Part shown: positions 1 to 6,615 of the stretch, piece after piece
Numbering within the stretch: the stretch's first letter is position 1
Layout: every line of letters begins with the position of its first letter
Assembly: GCA_937900125.1 (NCBI GenBank)
Contig: CALCEK010000094.1
Coordinates: 1 to 12,249 of the forward strand
Length of the DNA: 12,249 nt
Direction: 5' to 3'
Source of the DNA: an uncultured Treponema sp.
GTDB lineage: Bacteria; Spirochaetota; Spirochaetia; Treponematales; Treponemataceae
Notes under the pieces: model-generated
Told to the model about the DNA's origin: nothing
The model's database searches: none
The model's input: the letters and a program-made list of their open reading frames with translations, nothing else
Made by a program: the position numbers and the translations under genes

Positions 1-299
1 AAATTGACGAGCCGCTAACAACCGCAATTCTTGCCTCTGACCAAAGCATTTCTCCTACGCCACTGTCGCTAAATCCAATTTCGGCATATCCAGTTTCAAT
101 TAACGGCGAACAAGCAATGCTTCCTGCAATCGGGCAGGGAAATCAATATCGCATAAACTCAAGTTCTTCTTTGGCAAGTTACGATATTTTTACGCAAATT
201 CCTAGCGAAGAAATTTCTTCTGCGCACCAAAAAGCGTTTTCTTTTACGTTTACTTCTCCGCTTGCAAGTTTTAGTTTTGAAATAGGAAATGGAAATTGA
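1..299 (+). CDS. 3' end of an unrecognised protein
   Basis: A reading frame is open from the left edge (first full codon at base 3) to a TGA at 297-299, giving about 98 residues. The residues are rich in Ser, Thr, Pro and Ala, with no transmembrane stretch and no motif I recognise. The C-terminus (ending FEIGNGN) alternates polar and hydrophobic residues, which would suit beta strands. The true start lies outside the window, so an internal ATG at 117 should not be taken as the start. The stop overlaps the TTG start of the next gene by four bases (TTGA), so the two are probably co-transcribed and translationally coupled, and may work in the same envelope-associated process. That the frame is coding is fairly secure; the function is unknown. 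Confidence 0.65.
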   Translation, partial: IDEPLTTAILASDQSISPTPLSLNPISAYPVSINGEQAMLPAIGQGNQYRINSSSSLASYDIFTQIPSEEISSAHQKAFSFTFTSPLASFSFEIGNGN

Positions 300-1978
300 C
301 CTTTGCGGGCTTTTATAAAGAATTACTTCGCAGGTATCCGTTAGCGCGAGGCGGAATTTGGGTATTTTTTGTTTTAATTGCCTTTTTTTGTTTTTTTTTG
401 TGGGACAAAAATGTAAAGCGACTTCCTGTAATTGAATCTGTAAATCCGCCCGTTGGTTTACCAGGCGATGTTATTGTTATAAAAGGCAAAGATTTTGGGG
501 AAACACGCGATTCTTCTTATGTGGAAATTGCAGGTTCACGAATTACATCAAGCGGATATATTTCTTGGTCGGACACAAAAATTTCTATTGTGCTTCCTTC
601 TAATGTTCAAGATGGACTTGTTATTGTTGGGACTTCGCACGGACAATCGAATCCTTCTTTTTTTGCAAATTCGCTCGGAATTCCCCAAAAAGTTCGGAAT
701 AATCCCGAAACAACTTTGCCCACAATTTCTTCAATTTCGCCAACAAACGCAAGAGTCGGGCAAACAATTAGCATTTTTGGTTCAAACTTTGGAAACGCAC
801 GTGGAACTTCTGCGGTTTACTTTACAATGAACAAAAAAAATGCTGACGGCAATTTTGAGCAAGAACCAGCGCACGAGGCCGATTTTGATTACGAAGTTTG
901 GAGCGATACAGAAATTCAAGTTCGCGTTCCAGATGGAGCAAAAGACGGCGACATTTTTGTTTTTACAAGCAAGGGAAAAAGTAAGCCCGTTCATTTGCAG
1001 ATGACATTTCCTGCTGGGAAAAAAACATTTGGGCAAACAAAAACATACATTGTTGAACTCGCCGCAGACATTCAAAGCCGAACTTTACAAGATGATTCTG
1101 AGGTTTCGCTGTATGTTCCGCGCCCCGCACTTAGTGCCTCGCAAAGCAAAGTTGAGTTGCAGTCGGTTTTTCCCGAACCTGTAATTGCCGATGATGCGCG
1201 TTTTATTTTGCATAGGGCTTCGTTAGAAAACAGTGTGGATTCAAAATCGCGTTTTAGCCAAAAATATCTTATTCAAGTGAATTCCATTTTAAGTGAAATT
1301 CAAGGAAAAAATGTCCGCGCTTATTCTGATAAAACTAGACTCTTGTATAGTGTTTATACTTCCCCAGATTCTATTGTTTTGTCCGACAATGAAATTGTTA
1401 CTTCACTTGCGGGGCAAATTGTCGGAAAAGAGAAAAATCCTTATAATCAGGCAAAATTATTGTACAACTATATAATTGACAACTATACACTTAAACAGGA
1501 TGTGCGCATAGGGAATCCTTCAATTTTAGATTTGCCCGCAACGCTTTTTGGCGATGCCTATGATTTTGCGCTTTTTTACGCCTCACTTTGCCGCGCAATC
1601 GGAATCCCCGCGCTCCCGATAAGTGGAGTAATTGCGCAAACAGGTTCTTCTTGCCAAACGCATTGGTGGACAGAAATTTATTTTGAAAATTACGGCTGGT
1701 TTCCAGTGGACATTGCGTTGGCAAGCGGTTTGGATTGCGGTGTGAATCTTTTGCCTTCGGAAGAAACTGATGTTCGGGATTTTTATTTTGGGAATCTTGA
1801 CGATAAGCACATTACGATTAGTCGCGGTTGGCGAGAAATTAAACCTTCCCTTGCTGAAAATAAAACGGTTTACATTCCGCGCTCGTATTCTTTACAATCA
1901 ATTTGGGAGGAAGCGGATTCTTCTGCGGTGCATTACACATCATTGTGGAATAATCCCGTAATTCTTGGAGTGTATTAA
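296..1978 (+). CDS. Membrane-anchored IPT/TIG and transglutaminase-like protein
   Basis: 560 residues. After a short basic N-terminus there is one membrane segment (about residues 20-36), so most of the protein is probably outside the cytoplasmic membrane. Two IPT/TIG immunoglobulin-like domains follow (about 45-125 and 140-235), each with the typical I.PT..VG..I.I.G..FG pattern. The C-terminal half holds a transglutaminase-like core (about 385-480). The family's catalytic order is Cys, His, Asp. Here His456 (in THWWTE) and Asp472 (in FPVD) are present, but the Cys position in the GD-x-YDFA motif is Ala421 (GCC at 1556-1558). It may therefore be a non-catalytic binding or scaffold protein. 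The start must be TTG 296: a stop lies upstream at 278-280, no ATG occurs in the first part of the frame, and AGGA at 284-287 is a suitable ribosome site. The substrate or partner is unknown. Confidence 0.8.
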   Translation: MTFAGFYKELLRRYPLARGGIWVFFVLIAFFCFFLWDKNVKRLPVIESVNPPVGLPGDVIVIKGKDFGETRDSSYVEIAGSRITSSGYISWSDTKISIVLPSNVQDGLVIVGTSHGQSNPSFFANSLGIPQKVRNNPETTLPTISSISPTNARVGQTISIFGSNFGNARGTSAVYFTMNKKNADGNFEQEPAHEADFDYEVWSDTEIQVRVPDGAKDGDIFVFTSKGKSKPVHLQMTFPAGKKTFGQTKTYIVELAADIQSRTLQDDSEVSLYVPRPALSASQSKVELQSVFPEPVIADDARFILHRASLENSVDSKSRFSQKYLIQVNSILSEIQGKNVRAYSDKTRLLYSVYTSPDSIVLSDNEIVTSLAGQIVGKEKNPYNQAKLLYNYIIDNYTLKQDVRIGNPSILDLPATLFGDAYDFALFYASLCRAIGIPALPISGVIAQTGSSCQTHWWTEIYFENYGWFPVDIALASGLDCGVNLLPSEETDVRDFYFGNLDDKHITISRGWREIKPSLAENKTVYIPRSYSLQSIWEEADSSAVHYTSLWNNPVILGVY

Positions 1979-2063
1979 AGATTTTTTAAGTTTTCTTTAA
2001 TGATTTGTAAACAATGCCGACTTAAACGAAAGCATAAAATAAACTTAAATCAAAGGAGTGATT

Positions 2064-2804
2064 ATGAAAACAAAAGTTTTGAGTGTTGGCGGTTCAATTA
2101 TCGCGCCAAACGAGCCAGATGTAGCGTTTTTGTCTGACTTTTGCAAAATGGTTACTGATTATCTTGTTAGCAATTCAGAAACACGGCTTATTTTGGTAGC
2201 GGGTGGCGGCGGACCTGCCCGTGCATATCAAAACGCTTACAAAAATGTTGCCTTAACATTTACCGAAAATCAAAAAAATGCGGCTTCTTATGCAGATGAA
2301 GCAGCGGTAAATTACGCTTGTGATTGGATTGGAATTATGGCAACGCGACTAAATGCCCAGCTTTTAAAGACGATTTTTGGCTCACTTTGCCAACAAGAAG
2401 TTGTTACCGACCCCACAAAAGTCAGCGATTTTACAGGAAGAATTTTGATTGCGGCAGGCTGGAAGCCAGGATTTTCTACCGATAACGATGCTGTGCTTTT
2501 GGCGGAGCGTTTTAAAGCTGATACAGTTGTGAATCTTTCAAATATTGAAAAGGTGTACACCGATGACCCTCGCAAAAACCCAAATGCTAAACCGCTTGAC
2601 ACAATTTCTTGGGCGGATTTTCGCAAAATGGTAGGCGATGAATGGGTTCCAGGAAAAAATTGCCCATTTGACCCAATTGCAAGCCGCAAAGCTCAAGAAT
2701 TGCAGTTGACTGTTATTTGTGCGGGCGGAAAAAACATTCCGAATGTTCGCGCAATTCTTGACGGTGGCGAATATATCGGAACAACAATCAAGGACATTTC
2801 TTGA
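2064..2804 (+). CDS. pyrH: UMP kinase, archaeal-type amino acid kinase fold
   Basis: 246 residues, an amino-acid-kinase-fold protein (PF00696) resembling the archaeal form of UMP kinase, which makes UDP from UMP and ATP in the cytoplasm for pyrimidine nucleotide supply. Visible family marks are the N-terminal phosphate-binding KVLSVGGSII, the second glycine loop LVAGGGGPARAY, the ATRLNAQLL helix, the PGFSTDNDAVLLAE segment (PGhTTDavAa..AE in archaeal enzymes) and the nucleotide-binding VYTDDP. The start is ATG 2064, five bases after an AAAGGAG at 2052-2058. A GTG at 2058 in the same frame is unlikely because it sits inside that ribosome site. The lipoprotein gene follows 33 bases later and may share the transcript. 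The fold is near certain; UMP as substrate is inferred, and another carboxylate or phosphate kinase of the fold is possible. Confidence 0.78.
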   Translation: MKTKVLSVGGSIIAPNEPDVAFLSDFCKMVTDYLVSNSETRLILVAGGGGPARAYQNAYKNVALTFTENQKNAASYADEAAVNYACDWIGIMATRLNAQLLKTIFGSLCQQEVVTDPTKVSDFTGRILIAAGWKPGFSTDNDAVLLAERFKADTVVNLSNIEKVYTDDPRKNPNAKPLDTISWADFRKMVGDEWVPGKNCPFDPIASRKAQELQLTVICAGGKNIPNVRAILDGGEYIGTTIKDIS

Positions 2805-2837
2805 GTTTTCCCGCAAAATTCAAAAGGAGAAAATAAA

Positions 2838-3428
2838 ATGCGTACAACAAAAGTTACAATCGGCTTTTTTTGTTTTATGATGATTTTTGTGTTGGCGGGT
2901 TGTTTATCAAATTCAGCGCAAAACAAGAGAATTTCGCGCAATTTGTATGCAAAAGGCATAAAAAATCAAAATGAACTGTACGCATTTTTTTTGGCTCACA
3001 ATCCAGAGGCAGACAAAAAAATGGTTCGTGAAATTGCAGCCCTATATGTTAGCGAAGCCAAAATGGAAGGAATCAACAGCGATTGCGCTTTTGTGCAAAT
3101 GTGTCTTGAAACTGGATTTTTGTGCTTTGGCGGACTTGTTACCCCAGATATGCACAATTATTGCGGACTTGGCGCAATAAATGCAGAACAGCCAGGCGAG
3201 CGTTTTGAAACAATGCAACTCGGCGTTAGAGCGCATATTCAGCATTTACACGCTTACGCCACCCCAGAATCTGTAAAACTTAACAATGAATGTATTGATA
3301 ATCGTTACAAATACGTTCTTCCGCGCGGCAAAGCCCCAAATATTACAGATTTAACAGGAACTTGGGCTTCAGATTCGCAATATGACCAAAAATTAGAACG
3401 CTTACTTATGGAATTAGAAAATCTGTAA
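2838..3428 (+). CDS. Lipoprotein with glucosaminidase-type peptidoglycan hydrolase domain
   Basis: 196 residues. The N-terminus is a lipoprotein signal: two basic residues, a hydrophobic stretch, and the lipobox LAGC with Cys22 as the lipidated residue. The mature part matches the endo-beta-N-acetylglucosaminidase/FlgJ-type fold (PF01832 family): an AALYVSEAKMEGI helix, the VQMCLETGFLCFGG segment with the expected catalytic Glu91, HNYCGLGA, and a later LGVRAHIQHLHAYA helix. It probably cuts peptidoglycan glycan strands or remodels the cell wall from a membrane-anchored position. It is short, with only the catalytic module and no SH3 or LysM wall-binding domain. The start is supported by AAGGAG at 2824-2829, eight bases before the ATG. 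The domain call is good; the cleaved bond is inferred from the family. Confidence 0.82.
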   Translation: MRTTKVTIGFFCFMMIFVLAGCLSNSAQNKRISRNLYAKGIKNQNELYAFFLAHNPEADKKMVREIAALYVSEAKMEGINSDCAFVQMCLETGFLCFGGLVTPDMHNYCGLGAINAEQPGERFETMQLGVRAHIQHLHAYATPESVKLNNECIDNRYKYVLPRGKAPNITDLTGTWASDSQYDQKLERLLMELENL

Positions 3429-3495
3429 GGATTTCCATCGAAGCAAACAGGGGAACGCCCCAGTAACGATTTTTTGCGCACAGCTTCCCCTCTCG

Positions 3496-3534
3496 TCATG
3501 TTGAGTAAAGCGAAACATCCGCAAATCCTTTGCG
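3496..3534 (+). repeat. Intergenic TCAT..TGAG repeat with adjacent palindrome
   Basis: In the 221-base gap before apeA, 3496-3519 reads TCATGTTGAGTAAAGCGAAA then CATC. This has the shape of the dispersed TCAT-YTGAG-n-AGCGAA-RATC intergenic elements seen in many bacterial genomes. It is followed directly by CGCAAA-TCC-TTTGCG (3520-3534), a perfect 6-bp inverted repeat. The same two parts recur downstream of apeA in the other order. A GGGGAACGCC at 3450-3459 also recurs at 5030-5039. Function unknown. Confidence 0.5.
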
Positions 3535-3580
3535 TGAAGGCAAAAACTTTGACCGCTAAAACATCTTTTTTGGGTGCGAT

Positions 3581-3609
3581 TTGACCTAATGCGGGGTTTG
3601 CGTTATAGT
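3581..3609 (+). promoter_or_regulatory. Sigma70-type promoter for apeA
   Basis: TTGACC (3581-3586) and TATAGT (3604-3609) are separated by exactly 17 bases, a near-consensus housekeeping promoter. Transcription would start near 3616, giving a leader of about 34 bases that contains the ribosome site GGGAG at 3638-3642. Called from sequence only. Confidence 0.7.
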
Positions 3610-3649
3610 TGTAGGCGATATTTACTTTTAGTTTTATGGGAGTTTTTTT

Positions 3650-5011
3650 ATGGAAAATGATTCAATTATTGCGGATTACAAAAATTTTCTTCAGAATGGA
3701 AAAACTGAGCGAGAATGTGTAATTCAGATAAAAAAAAGTGCGGAAGAAAATGGTTATAGGGATATTGAACAATTTTCTTCGCTAAAAGCTGGCGATAAAG
3801 TTTACATTTCAAAATTCGGAAAAGCAATCGCGCTTTTTTCAATTGGTTCGGAGCCGATTGAAAAGGGAATAAATATTTTGGGAGCGCACATTGATTCTCC
3901 GCGTTTGGACGTAAAACAAAATCCCTTGTACGAAAAAGAATTTCTTGTTTATTTGAACACCCATTACTACGGCGGAATCAAAAAGTATCAGTGGGTAACA
4001 CTTCCGCTTGCCTTGCATGGCGTTGTTTGCAAAAAAGATGGAACTGTTGTAAACGTAAAAATCGGCGAGGACGAAGCTGACCCAGTTTTTGTAATTTCTG
4101 ACATTTTGCCGCACCTTGCACAACGTCAATTAAAAGAAAATGCAGCCGATTTTATTCCAGGGGAAAATTTGGACCTTATTTTGGGGAGCGAAACTCCAAG
4201 TTCAAAATTGAAAAAATCAGCAGAGGAAGAATCAGAATCAAAAAAAGAAAAAAATAAAGCAAAAAAACAGATTCTCGCGATTTTAAAGGAAAAGTACGGA
4301 ATTGAAGAAGCGGATTTTGGTTCTGCCGAGCTTGAAGTTGTTCCCGCAGGAAAACCACGCGATTTGGGGCTAGACCGCTCGCTCATTTTGGGTTATGGTC
4401 AGGACGACAGGGCTTGCGCCTACACCTCGTTGCGTGCGCTTTTGGAAACTTCCGCTGGAAAACGCACCCAATGTGTTTTGTGTGTGGACAAAGAGGAAAT
4501 CGGTTCGGTTGGGGCAACGGGAATGGAAAGTCATTTTTTTGAAAATGCGGTTGCGGAAATTGTTGCGCGGCTTGCCCCGTATTCTGAGTTGACAGTGCGG
4601 CGGGCGTTAAACAATAGTTATATGCTTTCTAGCGATGTAAATGCGGCTTTTGACCCAATGAATAGCGACCTTTTTGACCGTGAAAATGCTTCTTTTTTAA
4701 ATGGCGGAATTGTGTTTAACAAATATACAGGAAGTCGCGGAAAATACAATGCTTCGGACGCTTCGCCAGAGTTTATTGCAAAATTACGCGCTGTCCTTGA
4801 TTCAAATGATGTTATGTATCAGATGGCAGAACTCGGCAAAGTTGACCAAGGCGGTGGCGGAACAATTGCATATCTTGCGGCAAAATACGGAATGTACGTG
4901 CTAGACGCAGGAGTTTCCGTTTTAAGTATGCACGCTCCGTGGGAAATTACCGCCGGCAAAGATATTGCCGAAGCCGTAAAAGCCTACAAAGCATTTCTTA
5001 CGATAGAGTAA
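3650..5011 (+). CDS. apeA: M18 family aminopeptidase
   Basis: 453 residues, the usual length for bacterial M18 metallo-aminopeptidases, which remove N-terminal residues from cytoplasmic peptides using two metal ions. Metal-binding and catalytic residues are all visible: His80 in GAHIDSPRLD, Asp252 or Asp253 in GYGQDDRACAY, the Glu282-Glu283 pair in VDKEEIGSVGATG, the SSDVNAAFDP segment and His428 in SMHAPWEI. A glycine-rich loop (DQGGGGTIAY) precedes the last motif. About residues 182-206 form a Ser/Lys/Glu-rich low-complexity insert, probably a surface loop. The start is supported by GGGAG seven bases upstream of the ATG. The gene stands alone, with its own promoter and repeat-containing gaps on both sides. 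The family call is secure; residue preference (acidic or broad) cannot be read from the sequence. Confidence 0.93.
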   Translation: MENDSIIADYKNFLQNGKTERECVIQIKKSAEENGYRDIEQFSSLKAGDKVYISKFGKAIALFSIGSEPIEKGINILGAHIDSPRLDVKQNPLYEKEFLVYLNTHYYGGIKKYQWVTLPLALHGVVCKKDGTVVNVKIGEDEADPVFVISDILPHLAQRQLKENAADFIPGENLDLILGSETPSSKLKKSAEEESESKKEKNKAKKQILAILKEKYGIEEADFGSAELEVVPAGKPRDLGLDRSLILGYGQDDRACAYTSLRALLETSAGKRTQCVLCVDKEEIGSVGATGMESHFFENAVAEIVARLAPYSELTVRRALNNSYMLSSDVNAAFDPMNSDLFDRENASFLNGGIVFNKYTGSRGKYNASDASPEFIAKLRAVLDSNDVMYQMAELGKVDQGGGGTIAYLAAKYGMYVLDAGVSVLSMHAPWEITAGKDIAEAVKAYKAFLTIE

Positions 5012-5077
5012 CAAGCAAAATCTTGAGCGGGGGAACGCCAACAGATTATTCTGAGCGGATGTGGCATTGCTGAAAAG

Positions 5078-5178
5078 TCATTTCTGAACGGACGTGAAGA
5101 ATCTATTGCTTTTTGAAAGCACATAGATTCTTCGGGATTGCACCCATTGTATCCCTCAGAATGACACGCAAATTTGCG
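5078..5178. repeat. Composite inverted intergenic repeat downstream of apeA
   Basis: 5078-5104 is a diverged forward copy of the TCATTCTGAG..GAAGAATCT element, and 5125-5164 is a reverse copy ending TCAGAATGA. Where they meet there is a strong hairpin: arms AAGAATCTAT (5097-5106) and ATAGATTCTT (5123-5132) are perfect complements, and inside them TGCTTT pairs with AAAGCA around a three-base loop. CGCAAATTTGCG (5167-5178), a perfect 12-bp palindrome, follows. There is no T run, so it is not an ordinary terminator, though it may stabilise the apeA mRNA 3' end. The rest of the 328-base gap holds only the two structures listed next. Confidence 0.55.
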
Positions 5179-5229
5179 GGCACTGCCCCCATCGCCAACA
5201 GTCTGCGAACACACAAAAATTATTATGGC

Positions 5230-5257
5230 AAAAAAAAAGCCCCAAACAGGAGCTTTT
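5230..5257 (-). terminator. Rho-independent terminator of the PTS IIA gene
   Basis: Read on the minus strand, AAAAGCTCC and GGGGCTTTT pair (eight of nine positions) around a five-base loop and run into a row of nine T residues. It lies 83 bases beyond the stop of the PTS IIA gene, with no other minus-strand gene between. Confidence 0.75.
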
Positions 5258-5318
5258 GAAACCCAAAAAATTTGAGCTTACCACGAGTTTTGAGTCTGTT
5301 TTAATAAGACTACAACCT

Positions 5319-5337
5319 CGTTTTTACCGTAAAAACG
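5319..5337 (-). other. Perfect hairpin directly after the PTS IIA stop codon
   Basis: CGTTTTTA and TAAAAACG are perfect 8-bp arms around CCG, starting two bases past the stop codon on the minus strand. No T run follows, so it is not a normal terminator. Bases 5283-5321 form a competing imperfect hairpin (ACGAG with CTCGT outside, AGTCT with AGACT inside). Possible mRNA 3' stabiliser or processing site; role unknown. Confidence 0.4.
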
Positions 5338-5339
5338 AA

Positions 5340-5786
5340 CTATTCGGTTAAGATTTTAATAACTTCCGCTTTGTCTTGAGTGTTCAAGATTTGAGCGCGT
5401 TTGTCAGCAGACTTAAATAACAAGCTCACTTCTGCAAGGAACTGCAAATGAGGACCTGTTTTGTTTACTGGAGAAAGCGTCATAATAAAGATTCGGCAAG
5501 GTTCTTGGTCAAGGCTATCAAAATCGACAGCATTATCGGAAATACCGATGCACGCTACTAGGTCAGAAACAGTATCAGTCTTTCCGTGTGGAATAGCGAT
5601 GCCGTGCTTCATACCTGTAGACATTTTTCGTTCGCGGTCAAGGACACATTCCTTAGCAGCGACCTTATCGGTTACTTTGCCTGCCTTTACCAACACATCA
5701 AGTAGTTCGTCGATAATTTCTTCTTTTGTTGACCCTTTTAAATGAAGATTTACGGTATCGGGTGTTAATACAGTTCTTAAGTCCAT
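5340..5786 (-). CDS. ptsN: PTS IIA domain protein, fructose/PtsN type
   Basis: 148 residues, the normal size of a stand-alone EIIA of the fructose-mannitol/nitrogen family (PF00359). It takes phosphate from HPr or NPr on the conserved histidine, His67 in the signature HGIAIPHGKTD. Other family marks are the RE-x-x-STG segment just before it and the C-terminal HLQFLAEVS helix. No IIB or IIC sugar-transport domain is fused or adjacent, so a regulatory PtsN-like role is more likely than direct sugar uptake; that is an inference. The start is fixed by a TAA four codons upstream in frame. No Shine-Dalgarno sequence precedes the ATG, and the promoter places transcription at the ATG itself. Transcription is divergent from the next gene. 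Confidence 0.88.
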   Translation of the reverse strand: MDLRTVLTPDTVNLHLKGSTKEEIIDELLDVLVKAGKVTDKVAAKECVLDRERKMSTGMKHGIAIPHGKTDTVSDLVACIGISDNAVDFDSLDQEPCRIFIMTLSPVNKTGPHLQFLAEVSLLFKSADKRAQILNTQDKAEVIKILTE

Positions 5787-5792
5787 AAAGAC

Positions 5793-5821
5793 AGTTTATG
5801 ATTAGTTTCTTAATTTGTCAA
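5793..5821 (-). promoter_or_regulatory. Promoter giving a leaderless PTS IIA transcript
   Basis: On the minus strand, a perfect -35 TTGACA (5821-5816) and -10 TAAACT (5798-5793) are 17 bases apart. Only six bases (GTCTTT) lie between the -10 box and the ATG, so the predicted +1 is the A of the start codon at 5786. Confidence 0.7.
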
Positions 5822-5910
5822 GGTAAAAAAATCAACGGAAATCAATTTTTTATCCGTGTAAATAGGGGGATATGGTATTTTATAAACGCCCCCACGTTGT
5901 GTTTAGAAGG

Positions 5911-5992
5911 AAAAATCAATAGACGTGTTCGGAAATTTCAGTTTCACAGAACAGGTCTATTGATTTTTTTGCGAAACAAATAGGTCTATTGA
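5911..5992 (+). promoter_or_regulatory. Long inverted repeat and three GTCTATTGA boxes
   Basis: Perfect 14-bp arms 5911-5924 and 5955-5968 (ending in GTCTATTGATTTTT) enclose a further TGTTC/GAACA pairing, forming a large stem followed by seven T residues. The right-arm core GTCTATTGA occurs again at 5984-5992, overlapping the -35 box of the next promoter. This may be a terminator-like hairpin, a set of operator sites, or both. Earlier in the same 240-base gap, GGGGG 5865-5869 can pair with CCCCC 5889-5893, and ACGGA 5835-5839 with TCCGT 5853-5857. Confidence 0.5.
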
Positions 5993-6017
5993 ATAAATTT
6001 CTTTAAAAATTTAGAAT
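5989..6017 (+). promoter_or_regulatory. Promoter for the unknown gene at 6027
   Basis: TTGAAT (5989-5994) and TAGAAT (6012-6017) are separated by 17 bases. The predicted transcription start is near 6024, almost at the coding start, and the -35 box overlaps the third GTCTATTGA copy, a position suited to repression. Confidence 0.55.
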
Positions 6018-6026
6018 ATGGTGGAT

Positions 6027-6566
6027 ATGAATGGGGATTTAATTGAACAATTTGTTGACCCTACTGCACTAGAGGCAATGAGGTCGCTTTTAGAAAGTCA
6101 AGATACCGCTAAAATCACTAAAGACGCGGTTACACTTTCGGCTATTTTTAATGCGGGAGATGTGTTTGCCAATATTGCAAATTCTTCAGCGGAGGCGGAA
6201 GAAAAACTTCTAAACAGTTTTTACAATAATCTTCTTTTGCTGATTCAAAAAACCTGGATTGAAAAAACCGATGAAGAGCTAAAAGCGCAAGTTTTGTATC
6301 ATCTGGAAAATTTTTCTGAGTTTGTAAAAAATCATTCTTATGCAGAAGCCTACACTGTTTTTTTGGGAATCGTAAACGATGTTGTCTACCTTATGTTCGG
6401 AGCTCAGGCAAAAAGCAAAGATTTTGACGAATACGCCTTAAGAATCGACCCTGAATTTGGGATTTTTTGGTGGTACATTCATTCTTTACCAGAACAAAAT
6501 GATTGGTCTTTGGACAAAAAACGCATTGTTATCCTTTTGGGAATGTTTTTTTTGGCGAATTATTAG
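6027..6566 (+). CDS. Unknown helical protein upstream of proA
   Basis: 179 residues from ATG 6027. I do not recognise a family. The protein is acidic, looks largely alpha-helical, and has no signal peptide or clear membrane span, although the C-terminus (about 20 residues ending MFFLANY) is hydrophobic. Aromatic residues cluster in FGIFWWYIHSLPEQNDW. A stop at 6012-6014 limits the start to ATG 6018, GTG 6021 or ATG 6027. If the TTGAAT/TAGAAT promoter is real, 6018 lies upstream of the transcript, so 6027 is preferred, giving a nearly leaderless message with no Shine-Dalgarno sequence. The proA gene follows 49 bases later and could be read from the same promoter. That the gene is real is likely; its function is unknown. 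Confidence 0.7.
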   Translation: MNGDLIEQFVDPTALEAMRSLLESQDTAKITKDAVTLSAIFNAGDVFANIANSSAEAEEKLLNSFYNNLLLLIQKTWIEKTDEELKAQVLYHLENFSEFVKNHSYAEAYTVFLGIVNDVVYLMFGAQAKSKDFDEYALRIDPEFGIFWWYIHSLPEQNDWSLDKKRIVILLGMFFLANY

Positions 6567-6615
6567 ATTTGTTCAAAAAAGCGCATTTTTATTAAGGATA
6601 ATTTAAGGATTTTCT

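Noticed and set aside
782..1075. Minus-strand frame of 97 codons inside the IPT/TIG gene
   Set aside because: It lies wholly within a well-supported plus-strand gene and shows Cys/Phe/Asn-rich shadow composition with no recognisable domain.
1974..2001. ATTAAAGA/TCTTTAAT inverted repeat across the stop of the IPT/TIG gene
   Set aside because: The stem is only A-T rich with a 12-base loop and no following T run; such pairs are expected by chance in sequence this AT-rich.
2058..2063. GTG 2058 as start of the UMP kinase gene
   Set aside because: The GTG overlaps the AAAGGAG ribosome site that serves ATG 2064, so it cannot have its own properly spaced site.
3450..3490. GGGGAA/TTCCCC pairing and GGGG-AACG-CCCC as a terminator of the lipoprotein gene
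   Set aside because: The stems are short, the T run is eight bases away from the compact hairpin, and the region belongs to the intergenic repeat mosaic.
4126..4386. Minus-strand frame of 86 codons inside apeA
   Set aside because: Its Ser/Phe-rich sequence mirrors the Glu/Lys-rich codons of apeA on the other strand; it has no independent ribosome site or family signal.
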